Assembly (NCBI RefSeq): GCF_040298565.1
Contig: NZ_JBEPAK010000005.1
Location: 19,333 to 83,332, forward strand
Reading direction: 5' to 3'
Length of the DNA stretch: 64,000 bases
Origin: Kitasatospora sp040298565
GTDB lineage: Bacteria; Actinomycetota; Actinomycetes; Streptomycetales; Streptomycetaceae
Part shown: piece by piece, positions 7,758 to 15,449 of the stretch
How the letters are laid out: the number at the start of each line of letters is the position of its first letter
Numbering within the stretch: the stretch's first letter is position 1
Notes under the pieces: generated by a model
Seen by the model: the letters and a program-made list of their open reading frames with translations, nothing else
The model's database searches: none
Told to the model about the DNA's origin: nothing
Program-made: the position numbers and the translations under genes

Positions 7758-8621
7758 TCACGCCAGCCCCCGGCGGGCCACCGCCGGGGGGCGGGTGCCC
7801 CGGATCGAGGCGACCATGTCCAGCACCTCGCGGGTCTGCGCGACCTGGTGCACCCGGTAGACCCGGGCCCCCAGCCAGGCCGAGACCGCGGTGGTGGCCA
7901 GCGTGCCCAGCAGCCGCTCGTCCACCGGCTTGTCCAGGGTCTCCCCGACGAAGTCCTTGTTGGAGAGCGAGACCAGCACCGGGAAGCCGGTCGCGGTCAT
8001 CTCCGGCAGCCGCCGGGTGGCCTCCAGCGAGTGCCGGGTGTTCTTGCCGAAGTCGTGCCCCGGGTCGATGATCACCGCGTCCCGGCGGACGCCCAGCCCC
8101 ACCGCCCGCTCGGCCAGCCCGACGGTCACCCGCAGGATGTCCGCCATCACGTCCTGGTAGCCGACCCGGTGCGGCCGGGTGCGCGGCTCGGCGCCGCCCG
8201 CGTGGGTGCACACCAGCCCGACGTCGTACCGGGCGGCCACCTCGGCGAGCTTCGGGTCCACCCCGCCCCAGGCGTCGTTCAGCAGGTCCGCGCCCGCCTC
8301 GCAGACCGCCTCGCCGACCTCGTGCCGCCAGGTGTCCACGCTGATCACGGCGCCGGGGTGGCGCTTGCGCAGTTCGGCGACGAAGGGCACGGTGCGCCGC
8401 AGCTCCTCCTCGACCGAGACCTCGTCCCCGGGGCCGGCCTTCACCCCGCCGATGTCCAGGATCGCCGCGCCCTCGGCCACCGCGCGCTCGGCGGCGGCGA
8501 ACGCGGCCTCGTCGGCGAAGGTCGCGCCCCTGTCGAAGAACGAGTCCGGCGTGCGGTTGACGATCGCCATGATCACCAGCTCGTCGTCACCGAATTCGCG
8601 CGGTCCCAGGCGCAGTGCCAC
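7758..8621 (-). CDS. dihydropteroate synthase homologue of the FolP2 group
   Basis: A 287-residue TIM-barrel protein of the pterin-binding family, read from the GTG at 8621 that follows GGAGGAG by six bases; a longer reading from 8672 lacks such a site. Motifs include MAIVNRTPDSFFDRGATF, AILDIGGVKAGPG, ISVDTW, LLNDAWGG, IIDPGHDFGKNT and LVSLSNKDFVGETL. Genuine DHPS usually has NVTPDSFSDGG, while NRTPDSF(F/Y)D and GGVKAGPG are the hallmarks of mycobacterial FolP2 (Rv1207), which is not regarded as a functional DHPS. I therefore name it as a FolP2-type homologue; its true reaction is unknown. Flanked by LOG and DivIVA/Tag genes as in mycobacteria. Confidence 0.85.
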   Translation of the reverse strand: MALRLGPREFGDDELVIMAIVNRTPDSFFDRGATFADEAAFAAAERAVAEGAAILDIGGVKAGPGDEVSVEEELRRTVPFVAELRKRHPGAVISVDTWRHEVGEAVCEAGADLLNDAWGGVDPKLAEVAARYDVGLVCTHAGGAEPRTRPHRVGYQDVMADILRVTVGLAERAVGLGVRRDAVIIDPGHDFGKNTRHSLEATRRLPEMTATGFPVLVSLSNKDFVGETLDKPVDERLLGTLATTAVSAWLGARVYRVHQVAQTREVLDMVASIRGTRPPAVARRGLA

Positions 8622-8751
8622 CGATGTCTCCTCCACAGCTCCTGCGGGTGCGATGATGGCCCCCGGCCTCACTTGGGGACCATGCTGTCATGATCAGTCT
8701 GGTTCGCTGGCACTTGATCGAGGACCGGCCGGGAGTTCGGGAGGACAGCTC

Positions 8752-9174
8752 GTGTTCTGGGTGATCGTGGTCGCCATGGCCGTGGTGGTCGGCGGCGCCG
8801 CGCTGGTGGCGCTGGGCGGGGGCGGCTCGATGCCGGAGGCGGTGCCGGACCGCATCTCCGCGCGGCTGCCGCAGGACCGCCCGCTGAGCAAGACGGACGT
8901 GGACGACCTCCGGCTGCCGATGGCCGTGCGCGGCTACCGGATGGACGAGGTGGACGACGTCCTGGACCGCCTCGGCGCCGAACTGGCCTACCGCGACGCG
9001 CGGATCGCCGAGCTGGAGGCCGCCGCCCACCTGCGCGGCGCGGTCGAGGCCACCACCGCCCCGGATCCGGCGGCCGAGCCGCTGCCCGGCCTGGAGGAGT
9101 TCGCCAAGGTGGTCCGGCCGGCCGCGGCGCCCGCCGAGGCCCCCGAGGACGCCGAGCCCCGGAGGGACCGGTGA
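8752..9174 (+). CDS. DivIVA-domain membrane-anchored protein (Rv1209-like)
   Basis: A 140-residue protein starting with GTG after GGGAGGACAGCTC. Residues 1-22 form one membrane span (FWVIVVAMAVVVGGAALVAL), presumably putting the remainder in the cytoplasm. Residues ~45-95 hold a short DivIVA-type segment: DLRLPMAVRGYRMDEVDDVL with the typical RGY.x.DEVD core, followed by a coiled coil (AYRDARIAELEAAA). The tail is Pro/Ala/Glu-rich. It lacks the long coiled coil of true DivIVA, so it may be a polar or septal membrane adaptor. Its last four bases overlap the start of tag (GTGA), which suggests translational coupling. Confidence 0.82.
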   Translation: MFWVIVVAMAVVVGGAALVALGGGGSMPEAVPDRISARLPQDRPLSKTDVDDLRLPMAVRGYRMDEVDDVLDRLGAELAYRDARIAELEAAAHLRGAVEATTAPDPAAEPLPGLEEFAKVVRPAAAPAEAPEDAEPRRDR

Positions 9175-9788
9175 CCGAGGCCGCCGGGTTCCCGGCCGCC
9201 CCCGCCGGCGCGGTGCTCGGCGCGGACGGCCTGCGCCGCTGCGGCTGGGGCGACTCGACCGACGACTACCGCGTCTACCACGACACCGAGTGGGGCCGCC
9301 CGGTGCACGGCGACGACGCCCTGTTCGAGCGGGTCTGCCTGGAGGCCTTCCAGTCCGGTCTGTCCTGGCTGACCATCCTGCGCCGCCGGGAGGGCTTCCG
9401 GGCCGCCTTCGCGGGCTTCCGGATCGCCGAGGTCGCCGAGTTCGGCGAGGCGGACCGGGAGCGGCTGCTCGCCGACACCGGCATCATCCGCAACCGGGCC
9501 AAGATCGACGCGGCGATCGCCAACGCCCGGGCCGCCCGGGACCTGGACGGCGGGCTGGACGCACTGATCTGGCGGTTCGCCGGGGACCCGGACCGGCCGG
9601 CCCCCCGCACCCTGGCGGAGGTGCCGGCCGTCACGCCCGAGTCGACGGCGCTGGCGAAGGCGCTGAAGAAGGAGGGCTTCCGCTTCGTCGGCCCGACCAC
9701 CGCCTACGCCCTGATGCAGGCCTGCGGTCTGGTCGACGACCACCTGGCGGACTGCCACGTCCGCACCGGCGGCAGGCGGGGGCGCTGA
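9171..9788 (+). CDS. tag: DNA-3-methyladenine glycosylase I
   Basis: A 205-residue base-excision repair enzyme that removes 3-methyladenine from DNA. The family signatures are near the N-terminus: LRRCGWGDSTDDYRVYHDTE and WGRPVHGDDALFERVCLEAF with QSGLSWLTILRRR. The C-terminal zinc-ligand region FVGPTTAYALMQACGLVDDH, then CHVR, is present, so the HhH-like fold and zinc snap look complete. The GTG start overlaps the DivIVA-domain gene. Its stop lies four bases from the stop of the converging enoyl-CoA hydratase gene. Confidence 0.95.
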   Translation: MTEAAGFPAAPAGAVLGADGLRRCGWGDSTDDYRVYHDTEWGRPVHGDDALFERVCLEAFQSGLSWLTILRRREGFRAAFAGFRIAEVAEFGEADRERLLADTGIIRNRAKIDAAIANARAARDLDGGLDALIWRFAGDPDRPAPRTLAEVPAVTPESTALAKALKKEGFRFVGPTTAYALMQACGLVDDHLADCHVRTGGRRGR

Positions 9789-9791
9789 GCC

Positions 9792-10592
9792 TCAGCGCCC
9801 GACGTACTTCGGCTTCTCCTTGGCGATGAAGGCGCGCACCGCGATCCGGTGGTCCTCGCTGTCGCCGGCCAGGGTCTGCAGCTCGTCCTCCTTGTCGAGC
9901 AGTTCGTCCAGCGAGTGCGAAGCGCCGTACGCCAGCGACTCCTTGATGGCGCCGTAGGCCACGGTCGGGCCCTCGGCCAGCTCGCGGGCGAAGACCCGCG
10001 CGGTCGCGGCGAGTTCCTCGGCCGGCACGACCTTGGTGGCCAGGCCCAGCTCCATCGCCTCGGCGGACTTGACCGTCCGGGGGAGCATCAGCAGCTCGGT
10101 GGCCTTGGCGTGCCCGACCAGCCGGGGCAGCGTCCAGGACGCGCCCGAGTCGGCGGTCAGACCGATCCCGGCGAAGGCGGTGTTGAAGCCGGCCCGGTCG
10201 GAGAGGATCCGGAAGTCGCAGGCGAAGGCGAGCGAGGCGCCGGCGCCGGCCGCCACCCCGCCGACCGCGGCGACGGTCGGCTTGCGCATCCCGGCCAGCG
10301 CCCGGGTCAGCGGGTTGTAGTGCTCGGCGACGGTCCGCAGCGCGCCCTCGCCGGTCTCGTCGGCCCGCTTCAGCATCGCCAGGTGCTCGTTGAGGTCCTG
10401 CCCGACGCAGAACGCCCGGTCGCCCGCGCCGGTGAGCAGCACCGCCCGCACCGACCGGTTTCCGGCGGCCTCGGTCACGGCGTCGCGCAGCGCGACCTTG
10501 GTGGCGACGTCCAGCGCGTTCATCGCCTCCGGGCGGTTGATGGTGATGACGGCGAGGCCGCCGTCCAGCTCGTACAGGACGGAATCGGACAT
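9792..10592 (-). CDS. enoyl-CoA hydratase/isomerase family protein (PaaG-like)
   Basis: A 266-residue crotonase-fold protein. It has the N-terminal VITINRPEAMNALD, the oxyanion-hole segment AFCVGQDLNEH, and VGGVAAGAGASLAFACDFRI. The active-site helix GIGLTADSGASWTLPRLVG carries Asp where crotonases have a second Glu, which is the pattern of the PaaG isomerase group rather than classical hydratases. The substrate cannot be deduced, and no other phenylacetate genes are nearby. ATG at 10592. It is convergent with tag and divergent from the DUF3117 gene. Confidence 0.87.
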   Translation of the reverse strand: MSDSVLYELDGGLAVITINRPEAMNALDVATKVALRDAVTEAAGNRSVRAVLLTGAGDRAFCVGQDLNEHLAMLKRADETGEGALRTVAEHYNPLTRALAGMRKPTVAAVGGVAAGAGASLAFACDFRILSDRAGFNTAFAGIGLTADSGASWTLPRLVGHAKATELLMLPRTVKSAEAMELGLATKVVPAEELAATARVFARELAEGPTVAYGAIKESLAYGASHSLDELLDKEDELQTLAGDSEDHRIAVRAFIAKEKPKYVGR

Positions 10593-10775
10593 GGGCGAGG
10601 GCTCCTCAGCGATCGTCGCGTGGGTGGTCGTGCCAGGATGCCGGAGCGCGGGGCGGGGTGGGGAGTGTGAGGTATCGCACCTTCCCGCGGTGTCGCCACC
10701 GCCGCCGCGCCGGGGCTTATGACGCCAATTGGGGCGGTTGGAGCCGGTCCGGCCGAGGTTGCACCGAGAGTGATG

Positions 10776-10806
10776 TTGGTCATCAGGCCGTGGCATGCGG
10801 GATAAT
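10776..10806 (+). promoter_or_regulatory. candidate housekeeping promoter for the DUF3117 gene
   Basis: TTGGTC (10776-10781) and GATAAT (10801-10806) are separated by 19 bases, slightly long. The -10 differs from TATAAT at one position. Transcription would start near 10813, giving a ~75-base leader. This is inference from consensus only. Confidence 0.45.
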
Positions 10807-10887
10807 GGCTTCCGATCAATGCGTTCGATACCGGCGGTGGACGGACTGCCGGTGCGTAGCTGAGCGGTTGCAGGAAGGGGAACGAGC

Positions 10888-11055
10888 ATGGCGGCCATGA
10901 AGCCGCGGACGGGTGACGGCCCGCTCGAAGTCACCAAAGAGGGGCGGGGCATCATCATGCGCGTTCCGCTCGAAGGCGGCGGACGCCTCGTGGTGGAGCT
11001 CACGCCTGACGAGGCCGACGCCCTGGGCGAAGCCCTGAAGAAGGCCTGCGGCTGA
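10888..11055 (+). CDS. DUF3117 small conserved protein (Rv1211-like)
   Basis: A 55-residue protein, MAAMKPRTGDGPLEVTKEGR then GIIMRVPLEGGGRLVVELTP, ending DEADALGEALKKACG. This is the highly conserved actinobacterial DUF3117 family; its function is unknown. The ATG at 10888 follows AGGAAGGGGAACGAGC, a good ribosome site. The sequence suggests two beta-strands and a short helix with no cofactor motif. A hairpin follows 39 bases after the stop. Its placement just after the tag region matches mycobacteria (Rv1210-Rv1211). Confidence 0.93.
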   Translation: MAAMKPRTGDGPLEVTKEGRGIIMRVPLEGGGRLVVELTPDEADALGEALKKACG

Positions 11056-11093
11056 CCGCAGCGGGTGCTCGCCGTCTCCTGGAGACGTACCGC

Positions 11094-11129
11094 CGGGCCC
11101 GGGCACGACGTCATGTCGGCCCGGGCCCG
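11094..11129. terminator. 11-bp hairpin after the DUF3117 gene
   Basis: CGGGCCCGGGC (11094-11104) pairs perfectly with GCCCGGGCCCG (11119-11129) around a 14-base loop, between the converging DUF3117 and O-methyltransferase genes. Confidence 0.65.
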
Positions 11130-11182
11130 CGCGTTCCCCGGACCGGCGGGGAGCACCGGCGCCGCACCGGCCGCGGCGGACC

Positions 11183-11878
11183 TCAGCGCTTCACGGCGCA
11201 CAGCAGCCCGTCGGAGACGGGCAGCAGGGCGGGCAGCAGCGCCTCGCTCTCCCGGACGTCCCGGACCAGGTCGCGCACCGCGCCGGTCTGCGGGTCCTGG
11301 AGCTCCGGCTCGGCCAGCCGGCCCTCCTGGAAGACCCCCTCGAAGCAGACCATCCCGCCGGGGCGCAGCAGGCGCAGCGCCTCCAGCAGGTACTCCCGGG
11401 ACTCGGCCGGATCGCCGTCGCAGAACACCAGGTCGTACTGGCCGTCGGCGAGCCGCGGCAGCACCTCCAGGGCCCGGCCCGGTATGAACCGGGAGCGGTT
11501 GGCCGCGAACCCGGCCGCCTGGTAGGCCTCGCGGGCCAGCTGCTGGCGCACCGGCTCCGCGTCCACGGTGGTGAGCACGCCGTCCGGCCGCATCCCGCGC
11601 AGCAGGTAGACCCCGGACACCCCGGTGCCGGTGCCGATCTCGGCCACCGCCTTGGCGTCCAGCGCGGCGGCCAGCAGCCGCAGGCACGCGCCGCCGCTCG
11701 GGCCGATGGCCCGTATCCCGGTCCGCGCGGACTGCGCCCGGGCGTAGGTCAGCACCGCGTCCTCGCCCACGTAGGTGTCGGCGAGGGCCGCGCGCGCGGG
11801 CCCGAACTCGCTGATGGCTGCCTCTTTCGGAGCCCCGGGCGGCGGCCCGGTGCGGGGGATGTCGATATTTCCTGCCAC
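11183..11878 (-). CDS. class I SAM-dependent O-methyltransferase (Rv1220c-like)
   Basis: A 231-residue protein of the O-methyltransferase family 3 (catechol/caffeoyl-CoA type). The SAM site motif I is AVAEIGTGTGVSGVYLLRGM, followed by the acidic VDAEP after beta2 and DLVFCDGDP with LRLLRPGGMVCFEGV. The metal-binding Asp of the family corresponds to the FCDGD motif. The acceptor substrate is unknown. The GTG start at 11878 lies 110 bases from the divergent sigE start, a placement conserved with Rv1220c next to sigE. Confidence 0.88.
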   Translation of the reverse strand: MAGNIDIPRTGPPPGAPKEAAISEFGPARAALADTYVGEDAVLTYARAQSARTGIRAIGPSGGACLRLLAAALDAKAVAEIGTGTGVSGVYLLRGMRPDGVLTTVDAEPVRQQLAREAYQAAGFAANRSRFIPGRALEVLPRLADGQYDLVFCDGDPAESREYLLEALRLLRPGGMVCFEGVFQEGRLAEPELQDPQTGAVRDLVRDVRESEALLPALLPVSDGLLCAVKR

Positions 11879-11895
11879 AGATTACTGGCCGGGCG

Positions 11896-11921
11896 GGAAC
11901 CGCGTACTGCGGCGGGCCGTT
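11896..11921 (+). promoter_or_regulatory. SigE-type ECF promoter in front of sigE
   Basis: GGAACC (11896-11901) and CGTT (11918-11921) are separated by 16 bases, matching the actinobacterial SigE/ECF consensus GGAAC(C)-N16-17-CGTT. It lies 67 bases before the sigE ATG, so autoregulation is likely. Confidence 0.7.
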
Positions 11922-11987
11922 GTCATCGTGACCGGGTGCGGGAGACCTCCCGGGCACTTTTATCCGGGCTTGACGGGTGAGGTGGAT

Positions 11988-12833
11988 ATGGTGGTGGCCC
12001 TGCTGGGCAGAAGAGCCGACCGAGGAGGTGTGGCCGAGGGCGACGTCCCCGTGCGGCGGCACCCCCGCGGCACCGCGTCGGCCCGTACGCCGAAGCCCGT
12101 GATGAACCAGCCTGCGCACTCCGACCTGGACCAGCCCGCCGCCGAGACGCCGGCCGCCGGTACCACCGAGGCCCCCGCCCTCGCGACCTTCGCCGAAGGC
12201 CCCGACGCGCAGACCTGGACTCCGCCCAGCTGGGAGGAGATCGTCGAGGCGCACAGCGCCCGCGTCTACCGCCTCGCCTACCGCCTGACGGGCAATCAGC
12301 ACGACGCCGAGGACCTCACCCAGGAGGTCTTCGTCCGGGTGTTCCGCTCGCTGTCCACCTACACCCCCGGCACGTTCGAGGGCTGGCTGCACCGGATCAC
12401 CACCAACCTCTTCCTGGACATGGTCCGCCGCCGCCAGCGCATCCGCTTCGATGCGCTCGGCGAGGACGCGGCCGAGCGGCTCGCCTCCCGCGAGCCCAGC
12501 CCGGCCCAGCACTTCAGCGACACCCACTTCGACGCCGACGTCCAGCAGGCCCTGGACACCCTCGCCCCGGAGTTCCGCGCCGCCGTGGTGCTCTGCGACA
12601 TCGAGGGCCTGTCCTACGAGGAGATCGCCGCCACCCTGGGCGTCAAGCTCGGTACCGTCCGCAGCCGCATCCACCGCGGCCGCTCGCACCTGCGCGCCGC
12701 GCTCAAGCACCGCGCCCCCGGCCAGGCCCCCGGGCGCGAGCGCCGCGGCGGCTCGGAGGAGCCGGTGCCGGTCGGCGCCGTGGCCGCCGAGGTCGCGGCC
12801 GCACCGGGTGGGCGCGGACGGAGGCGATGGTGA
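11988..12833 (+). CDS. sigE: ECF RNA polymerase sigma factor, SigE type
   Basis: A 281-residue group 4 sigma factor. The N-terminal ~75 residues are Pro/Ala/Thr-rich. Sigma2 is about residues 88-150 (VYRLAYRLTGNQHDAEDLTQ, EVFVRVFRSL, GWLHRITTNLFLDMVRRRQR). Sigma4 is about residues 185-240 (ALDTLAPEFRAAVVLCDIEG, LSYEEIAATLGVKLGTVRSR), the last part being the -35 recognition helix. I chose the ATG at 11988 after GGTGAGGTGG; a GTG at 12030 behind GAGGAG would remove 14 residues but sits too close to its ribosome site. Neighbours (anti-sigma, TatB, O-methyltransferase) match the mycobacterial sigE locus, where it answers envelope stress. The stop overlaps the next gene. Confidence 0.92.
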   Translation: MVVALLGRRADRGGVAEGDVPVRRHPRGTASARTPKPVMNQPAHSDLDQPAAETPAAGTTEAPALATFAEGPDAQTWTPPSWEEIVEAHSARVYRLAYRLTGNQHDAEDLTQEVFVRVFRSLSTYTPGTFEGWLHRITTNLFLDMVRRRQRIRFDALGEDAAERLASREPSPAQHFSDTHFDADVQQALDTLAPEFRAAVVLCDIEGLSYEEIAATLGVKLGTVRSRIHRGRSHLRAALKHRAPGQAPGRERRGGSEEPVPVGAVAAEVAAAPGGRGRRRW

Positions 12834-13819
12834 GCGGAACCAGCCGGTCCGGTCCGGAACGGTCGGGGTCGTCCGACCGCGCCCAGACCCGGCGGAGCTG
12901 GCCGCTGGGCCGCCGGGCCGGTGACGACCCCGGCGAGCCGCTGCCGCCCGCCGTCCCGCTGCCGCCCGCCGTCCCGCTGCCGGGCGACACGGAGCTGCGC
13001 GCGGTGCCCGTACGGCCCGTCGAGCCCGCCGCCGAGGAACACCACCTCGGGGAGCGGCTCTCCGCGTTCCTGGACGGCGAGCTCGGCCACGACTCGCGCG
13101 AGCGGGTCCAGGCGCACCTAGCGACCTGTCCCCAGTGCCTGGCCGAGGCGGACGAGGGCCGCGCCGTCAAGCACCTGCTGACCCGCACCGACACCCCGGG
13201 CCCCTCCTCCGCGCTGATGGCCCGGCTGATGGCCGTCGGCAACCTCCCGGACGACGGCCCGGCGGACGCCGGCTGGCGCGACGACGACGACCTGCCCGGC
13301 GGCGGGGTCGCCGCCACCGGCACGCTCGGCGGCAGCCGGCTCACCGGCGGCTCCTTCGGCCGCGGCGCCGGCGCCTCCTTCGGCGCGGGCGCGCTCGGCG
13401 CCGGCGCCCCGGTGCCCGGGGTGGACCCGCGGGCCTTCGGGCGCGGGTCGGTGCTGCGGCCGCTGATGGGCCGGCGCACCGGCCGCCCGGAGCCCACCGC
13501 CCGTCCGGAGCCCGCTGCGGCCGCCGGCCGCGCCTCCGCGCGCGGGCGCCGCCTCGTCTTCGCCGCCGCGGGCGCCTTCTCGGTCGCCGCGGTGACGCTC
13601 GGCGGCGTCGGCGGCCTCGCCCAGGGCGAGGACCAGCACGGCACCACGGTCAGCCCGATCAGCGGCGGCGGCCGCGGCGGCGGCCTCGTCCCGATGTCGG
13701 TGCAGGTCCCGGTGGACTTCCAGGCCCATCCGGTCGTCGCCACCCGCGGAGCGAGCCCGTCCTCCCCGCCCGAGCGCTACCCGGGCAGCGTCGCGGCCCT
13801 GCGCCAGCAGATCCGCTAG
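12827..13819 (+). CDS. zinc-type anti-sigma factor (RseA-like) with one membrane span
   Basis: A 330-residue protein whose start overlaps the sigE stop (ATGGTGA), typical of a sigma/anti-sigma pair. An anti-sigma domain lies at about residues 65-110: LGERLSAFLDGELGHDSRER followed by the zinc motif HLATCPQC (HxxxCxxC). Before it is a proline-rich tail with a doubled PLPPAV unit. After it comes a long Gly/Ala-rich linker (residues ~145-230) and one probable membrane span near residues 240-262 (VFAAAGAFSVAAVTLGGVGG), with a short outer part. It probably holds SigE inactive until envelope or redox stress. It is much longer than mycobacterial RseA because of the linker and span. An alternative GTG start lies one codon later. 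Confidence 0.85.
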   Translation: MVSGTSRSGPERSGSSDRAQTRRSWPLGRRAGDDPGEPLPPAVPLPPAVPLPGDTELRAVPVRPVEPAAEEHHLGERLSAFLDGELGHDSRERVQAHLATCPQCLAEADEGRAVKHLLTRTDTPGPSSALMARLMAVGNLPDDGPADAGWRDDDDLPGGGVAATGTLGGSRLTGGSFGRGAGASFGAGALGAGAPVPGVDPRAFGRGSVLRPLMGRRTGRPEPTARPEPAAAAGRASARGRRLVFAAAGAFSVAAVTLGGVGGLAQGEDQHGTTVSPISGGGRGGGLVPMSVQVPVDFQAHPVVATRGASPSSPPERYPGSVAALRQQIR

Positions 13820-13948
13820 CGCACCCACCCCTCCTCCGGGCCCGGCCACCGGCTGGTCTTTACCACGGCTTCATCGCAGCGTGGGTCAGGGACCCACCGG
13901 TGGCCATTACCCTGGAGGAACCGTCGTCCGGCGAGCTAGGGAGCAAAG

Positions 13949-14386
13949 GTGTTCAGCGACGTAGGCGGGCTGGAGATCCTGACCCTCATCGTGATGGCGA
14001 TCATCATCTTCGGCCCCGACAAGCTGCCGAAGCTGATCCAGGACACCATGGGCTTCATCCGCAAGGTCCGTTCCTTCGCCGACAACGCGAAGGAGGACAT
14101 CCGCAGCGAGCTGGGCCCCGAGTTCAAGGACTTCGAGTTCGAGGACCTCAACCCCAAGACCTTCGTCCGCAAGCAGCTCATGGGCGGCCAGGACGACCCG
14201 CTGGGCCTCAAGGACATGAAGGACTCGCTCGACATCCGCTCCGTCCTGGACGACCGGCCCGCGGCGCCCGTGAACGGCCGGGCGGGCAGCGTCAGCTTCG
14301 AGAAGGCCGCCCCGGCGGCAGCCGCCTCCACCGGTGCCCCGCTGCAGGCCGGCGAGCGCCCGCCGTTCGACCCCGACGCCACCTGA
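13949..14386 (+). CDS. tatB: Sec-independent protein translocase subunit TatB
   Basis: A 145-residue membrane protein of the twin-arginine export system. The N-terminal hairpin-anchor helix is FSDVGGLEILTLIVMAIII followed by the conserved FGPDKLPKLIQD, i.e. the (F/L)GP motif and start of the amphipathic helix. The remainder is charged and then Ala/Pro-rich, as in actinobacterial TatB. The GTG start follows AGGGAGCAAAG. It lies 129 bases after the anti-sigma gene; in mycobacteria an htrA protease gene lies between, and I find none here. A hairpin follows the stop. Confidence 0.92.
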   Translation: MFSDVGGLEILTLIVMAIIIFGPDKLPKLIQDTMGFIRKVRSFADNAKEDIRSELGPEFKDFEFEDLNPKTFVRKQLMGGQDDPLGLKDMKDSLDIRSVLDDRPAAPVNGRAGSVSFEKAAPAAAASTGAPLQAGERPPFDPDAT

Positions 14387-14413
14387 GGGCCCTTTCCCGC
14401 CCCGCGACGACGG

Positions 14414-14461
14414 GACGCCGCCGCCCCGCCCGGCCGCCCGGCTGAGCGGGGCAGCGGCGTC
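14414..14461 (+). terminator. 16-bp hairpin with one mismatch after tatB
   Basis: GACGCCGCCGCCCCGC (14414-14429) pairs with GCGGGGCAGCGGCGTC (14446-14461) apart from one C-A mismatch, with a 16-base loop. It probably ends the sigE-anti-sigma-tatB transcript. Confidence 0.7.
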
Positions 14462-14608
14462 CGCGCCGCTATTGTGCTGATTGTTCCCGCTGAGCCGTCC
14501 GTCACATCCGCGCCACCACGGACCGCGAACGGCCCCCCGGGAACGCCGAGGTGCGCCACCATGGGAGCGCTCCACGGCAGGCACACGTGCGTTTGAGGAG
14601 GCCCGGGG

Positions 14609-15289
14609 ATGGACGCGACGAGTCAGGCGGGAGGGGCGACGGCCACGGCCGGCGGCCCGGTGGTCGGCGGACAGGCCGGCCCGGCGGACCCGCTGCTGCC
14701 CTACCTGTCCGCCGACTTCCCCTGGTACGGACTGGACGACGGCTGGACCGGCCGCCGCTACCTGATGCAGGCCGGCGCCGGCGGCCCCCGGGCCGGGGCG
14801 GCGGGCGGCAGCGTCGACTACGGCACCCTGGGGCACGGCGACGAGCCGGCCAAGCAGTACGAGCCGCGGGACGTGCGCAAGTTCGCGGTCGTGGTGACGG
14901 TGGCCCGCCGGGACAGCCGCCGCAGCGCCGACAACACCGGCACGCTGGAGGCGACCTCCGCCTCCTCCGCCGCCTGGCTGGCCGGCTCCGGACTGCTCGC
15001 CGCGACCTGGCCCGGCCAGCTGGACCGCGCGCTGCGCCAGGACTGGCTGGACCAGCAGAGCTCCCTGGCCTGGGACCTGGCCGACGACCTGGCCGGCCCC
15101 GGCTGGTCGACCCTCAGCCTGCCGGTCAACGGCCTGCCGCAGCCCTTCCGCTACCGCGAGTCGGAGTACGGCTGGGTGCTCGCGGGCGAGGCCCCCGGCG
15201 TCCTGCTCGGTGCCTACGGACGCGGCGTCAGCGCCTACGGCGTCGGCTTCGCCACCGTGGCCGACCTGGGCGGCTACACCCGCCCGTAG
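14609..15289 (+). CDS. conserved hypothetical protein
   Basis: A 226-residue soluble protein I do not recognise. It has no signal peptide, membrane span or catalytic signature. The N-terminal 30 residues are Ala/Gly/Thr-rich. The body is aromatic-rich, with ADFPWYGLDDGWTGRRYLMQ, then RKFAVVVTVARRDSRRSADN, WLDQQSSLAWDLADDLAG, and a C-terminal RYRESEYGWVLAGEAPGV with LLGAYGRGVSAYGVGFATV. The regular alternation of hydrophobic and Gly residues suggests a compact beta-rich fold. ATG start after GAGGAGGCCCGGGG. A strong hairpin follows. Proteins like this seem confined to streptomycetes and relatives, but I cannot verify that. Confidence 0.7.
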   Translation: MDATSQAGGATATAGGPVVGGQAGPADPLLPYLSADFPWYGLDDGWTGRRYLMQAGAGGPRAGAAGGSVDYGTLGHGDEPAKQYEPRDVRKFAVVVTVARRDSRRSADNTGTLEATSASSAAWLAGSGLLAATWPGQLDRALRQDWLDQQSSLAWDLADDLAGPGWSTLSLPVNGLPQPFRYRESEYGWVLAGEAPGVLLGAYGRGVSAYGVGFATVADLGGYTRP

Positions 15290-15305
15290 GACCGCGGAGA
15301 CACGG

Positions 15306-15339
15306 CGACGGCCGGGCGGAAACCTCCGCCCGGCCGTCG
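15306..15339. terminator. perfect 15-bp hairpin
   Basis: CGACGGCCGGGCGGA (15306-15320) pairs with TCCGCCCGGCCGTCG (15325-15339) around AACC. It lies 17 bases after the hypothetical gene's stop and faces the converging mrp gene, so it may serve both. Confidence 0.85.
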
Positions 15340-15350
15340 TCCGTCCGCCG

Positions 15351-15449
15351 TCAGGACCCGCTCGGCCGCCAGGGGCCCGGTCGGCCGTCAGGGCCCGCTC
15401 GGCCGCCAGGACCCCGGTCGGCCGTCCGGCCCGCTCGGCCGCCCGGTCA
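15351..15449. repeat. 37-bp tandem repeat running into the mrp stop codon
   Basis: Unit 1 (15351-15387) and unit 2 (15388-15424) are 37 bases each and differ at about two positions; a partial third unit (15425-15449) runs into the mrp stop. Each unit is itself two variants of (C)AGGNCCCGNTCGGCCG. Confidence 0.85.

Noticed and set aside
15351..15449. Possible CRISPR array
   Set aside because: The units are directly contiguous without unique spacers. The same holds for the arrays at 22811, 45330, 55631 and 59401.
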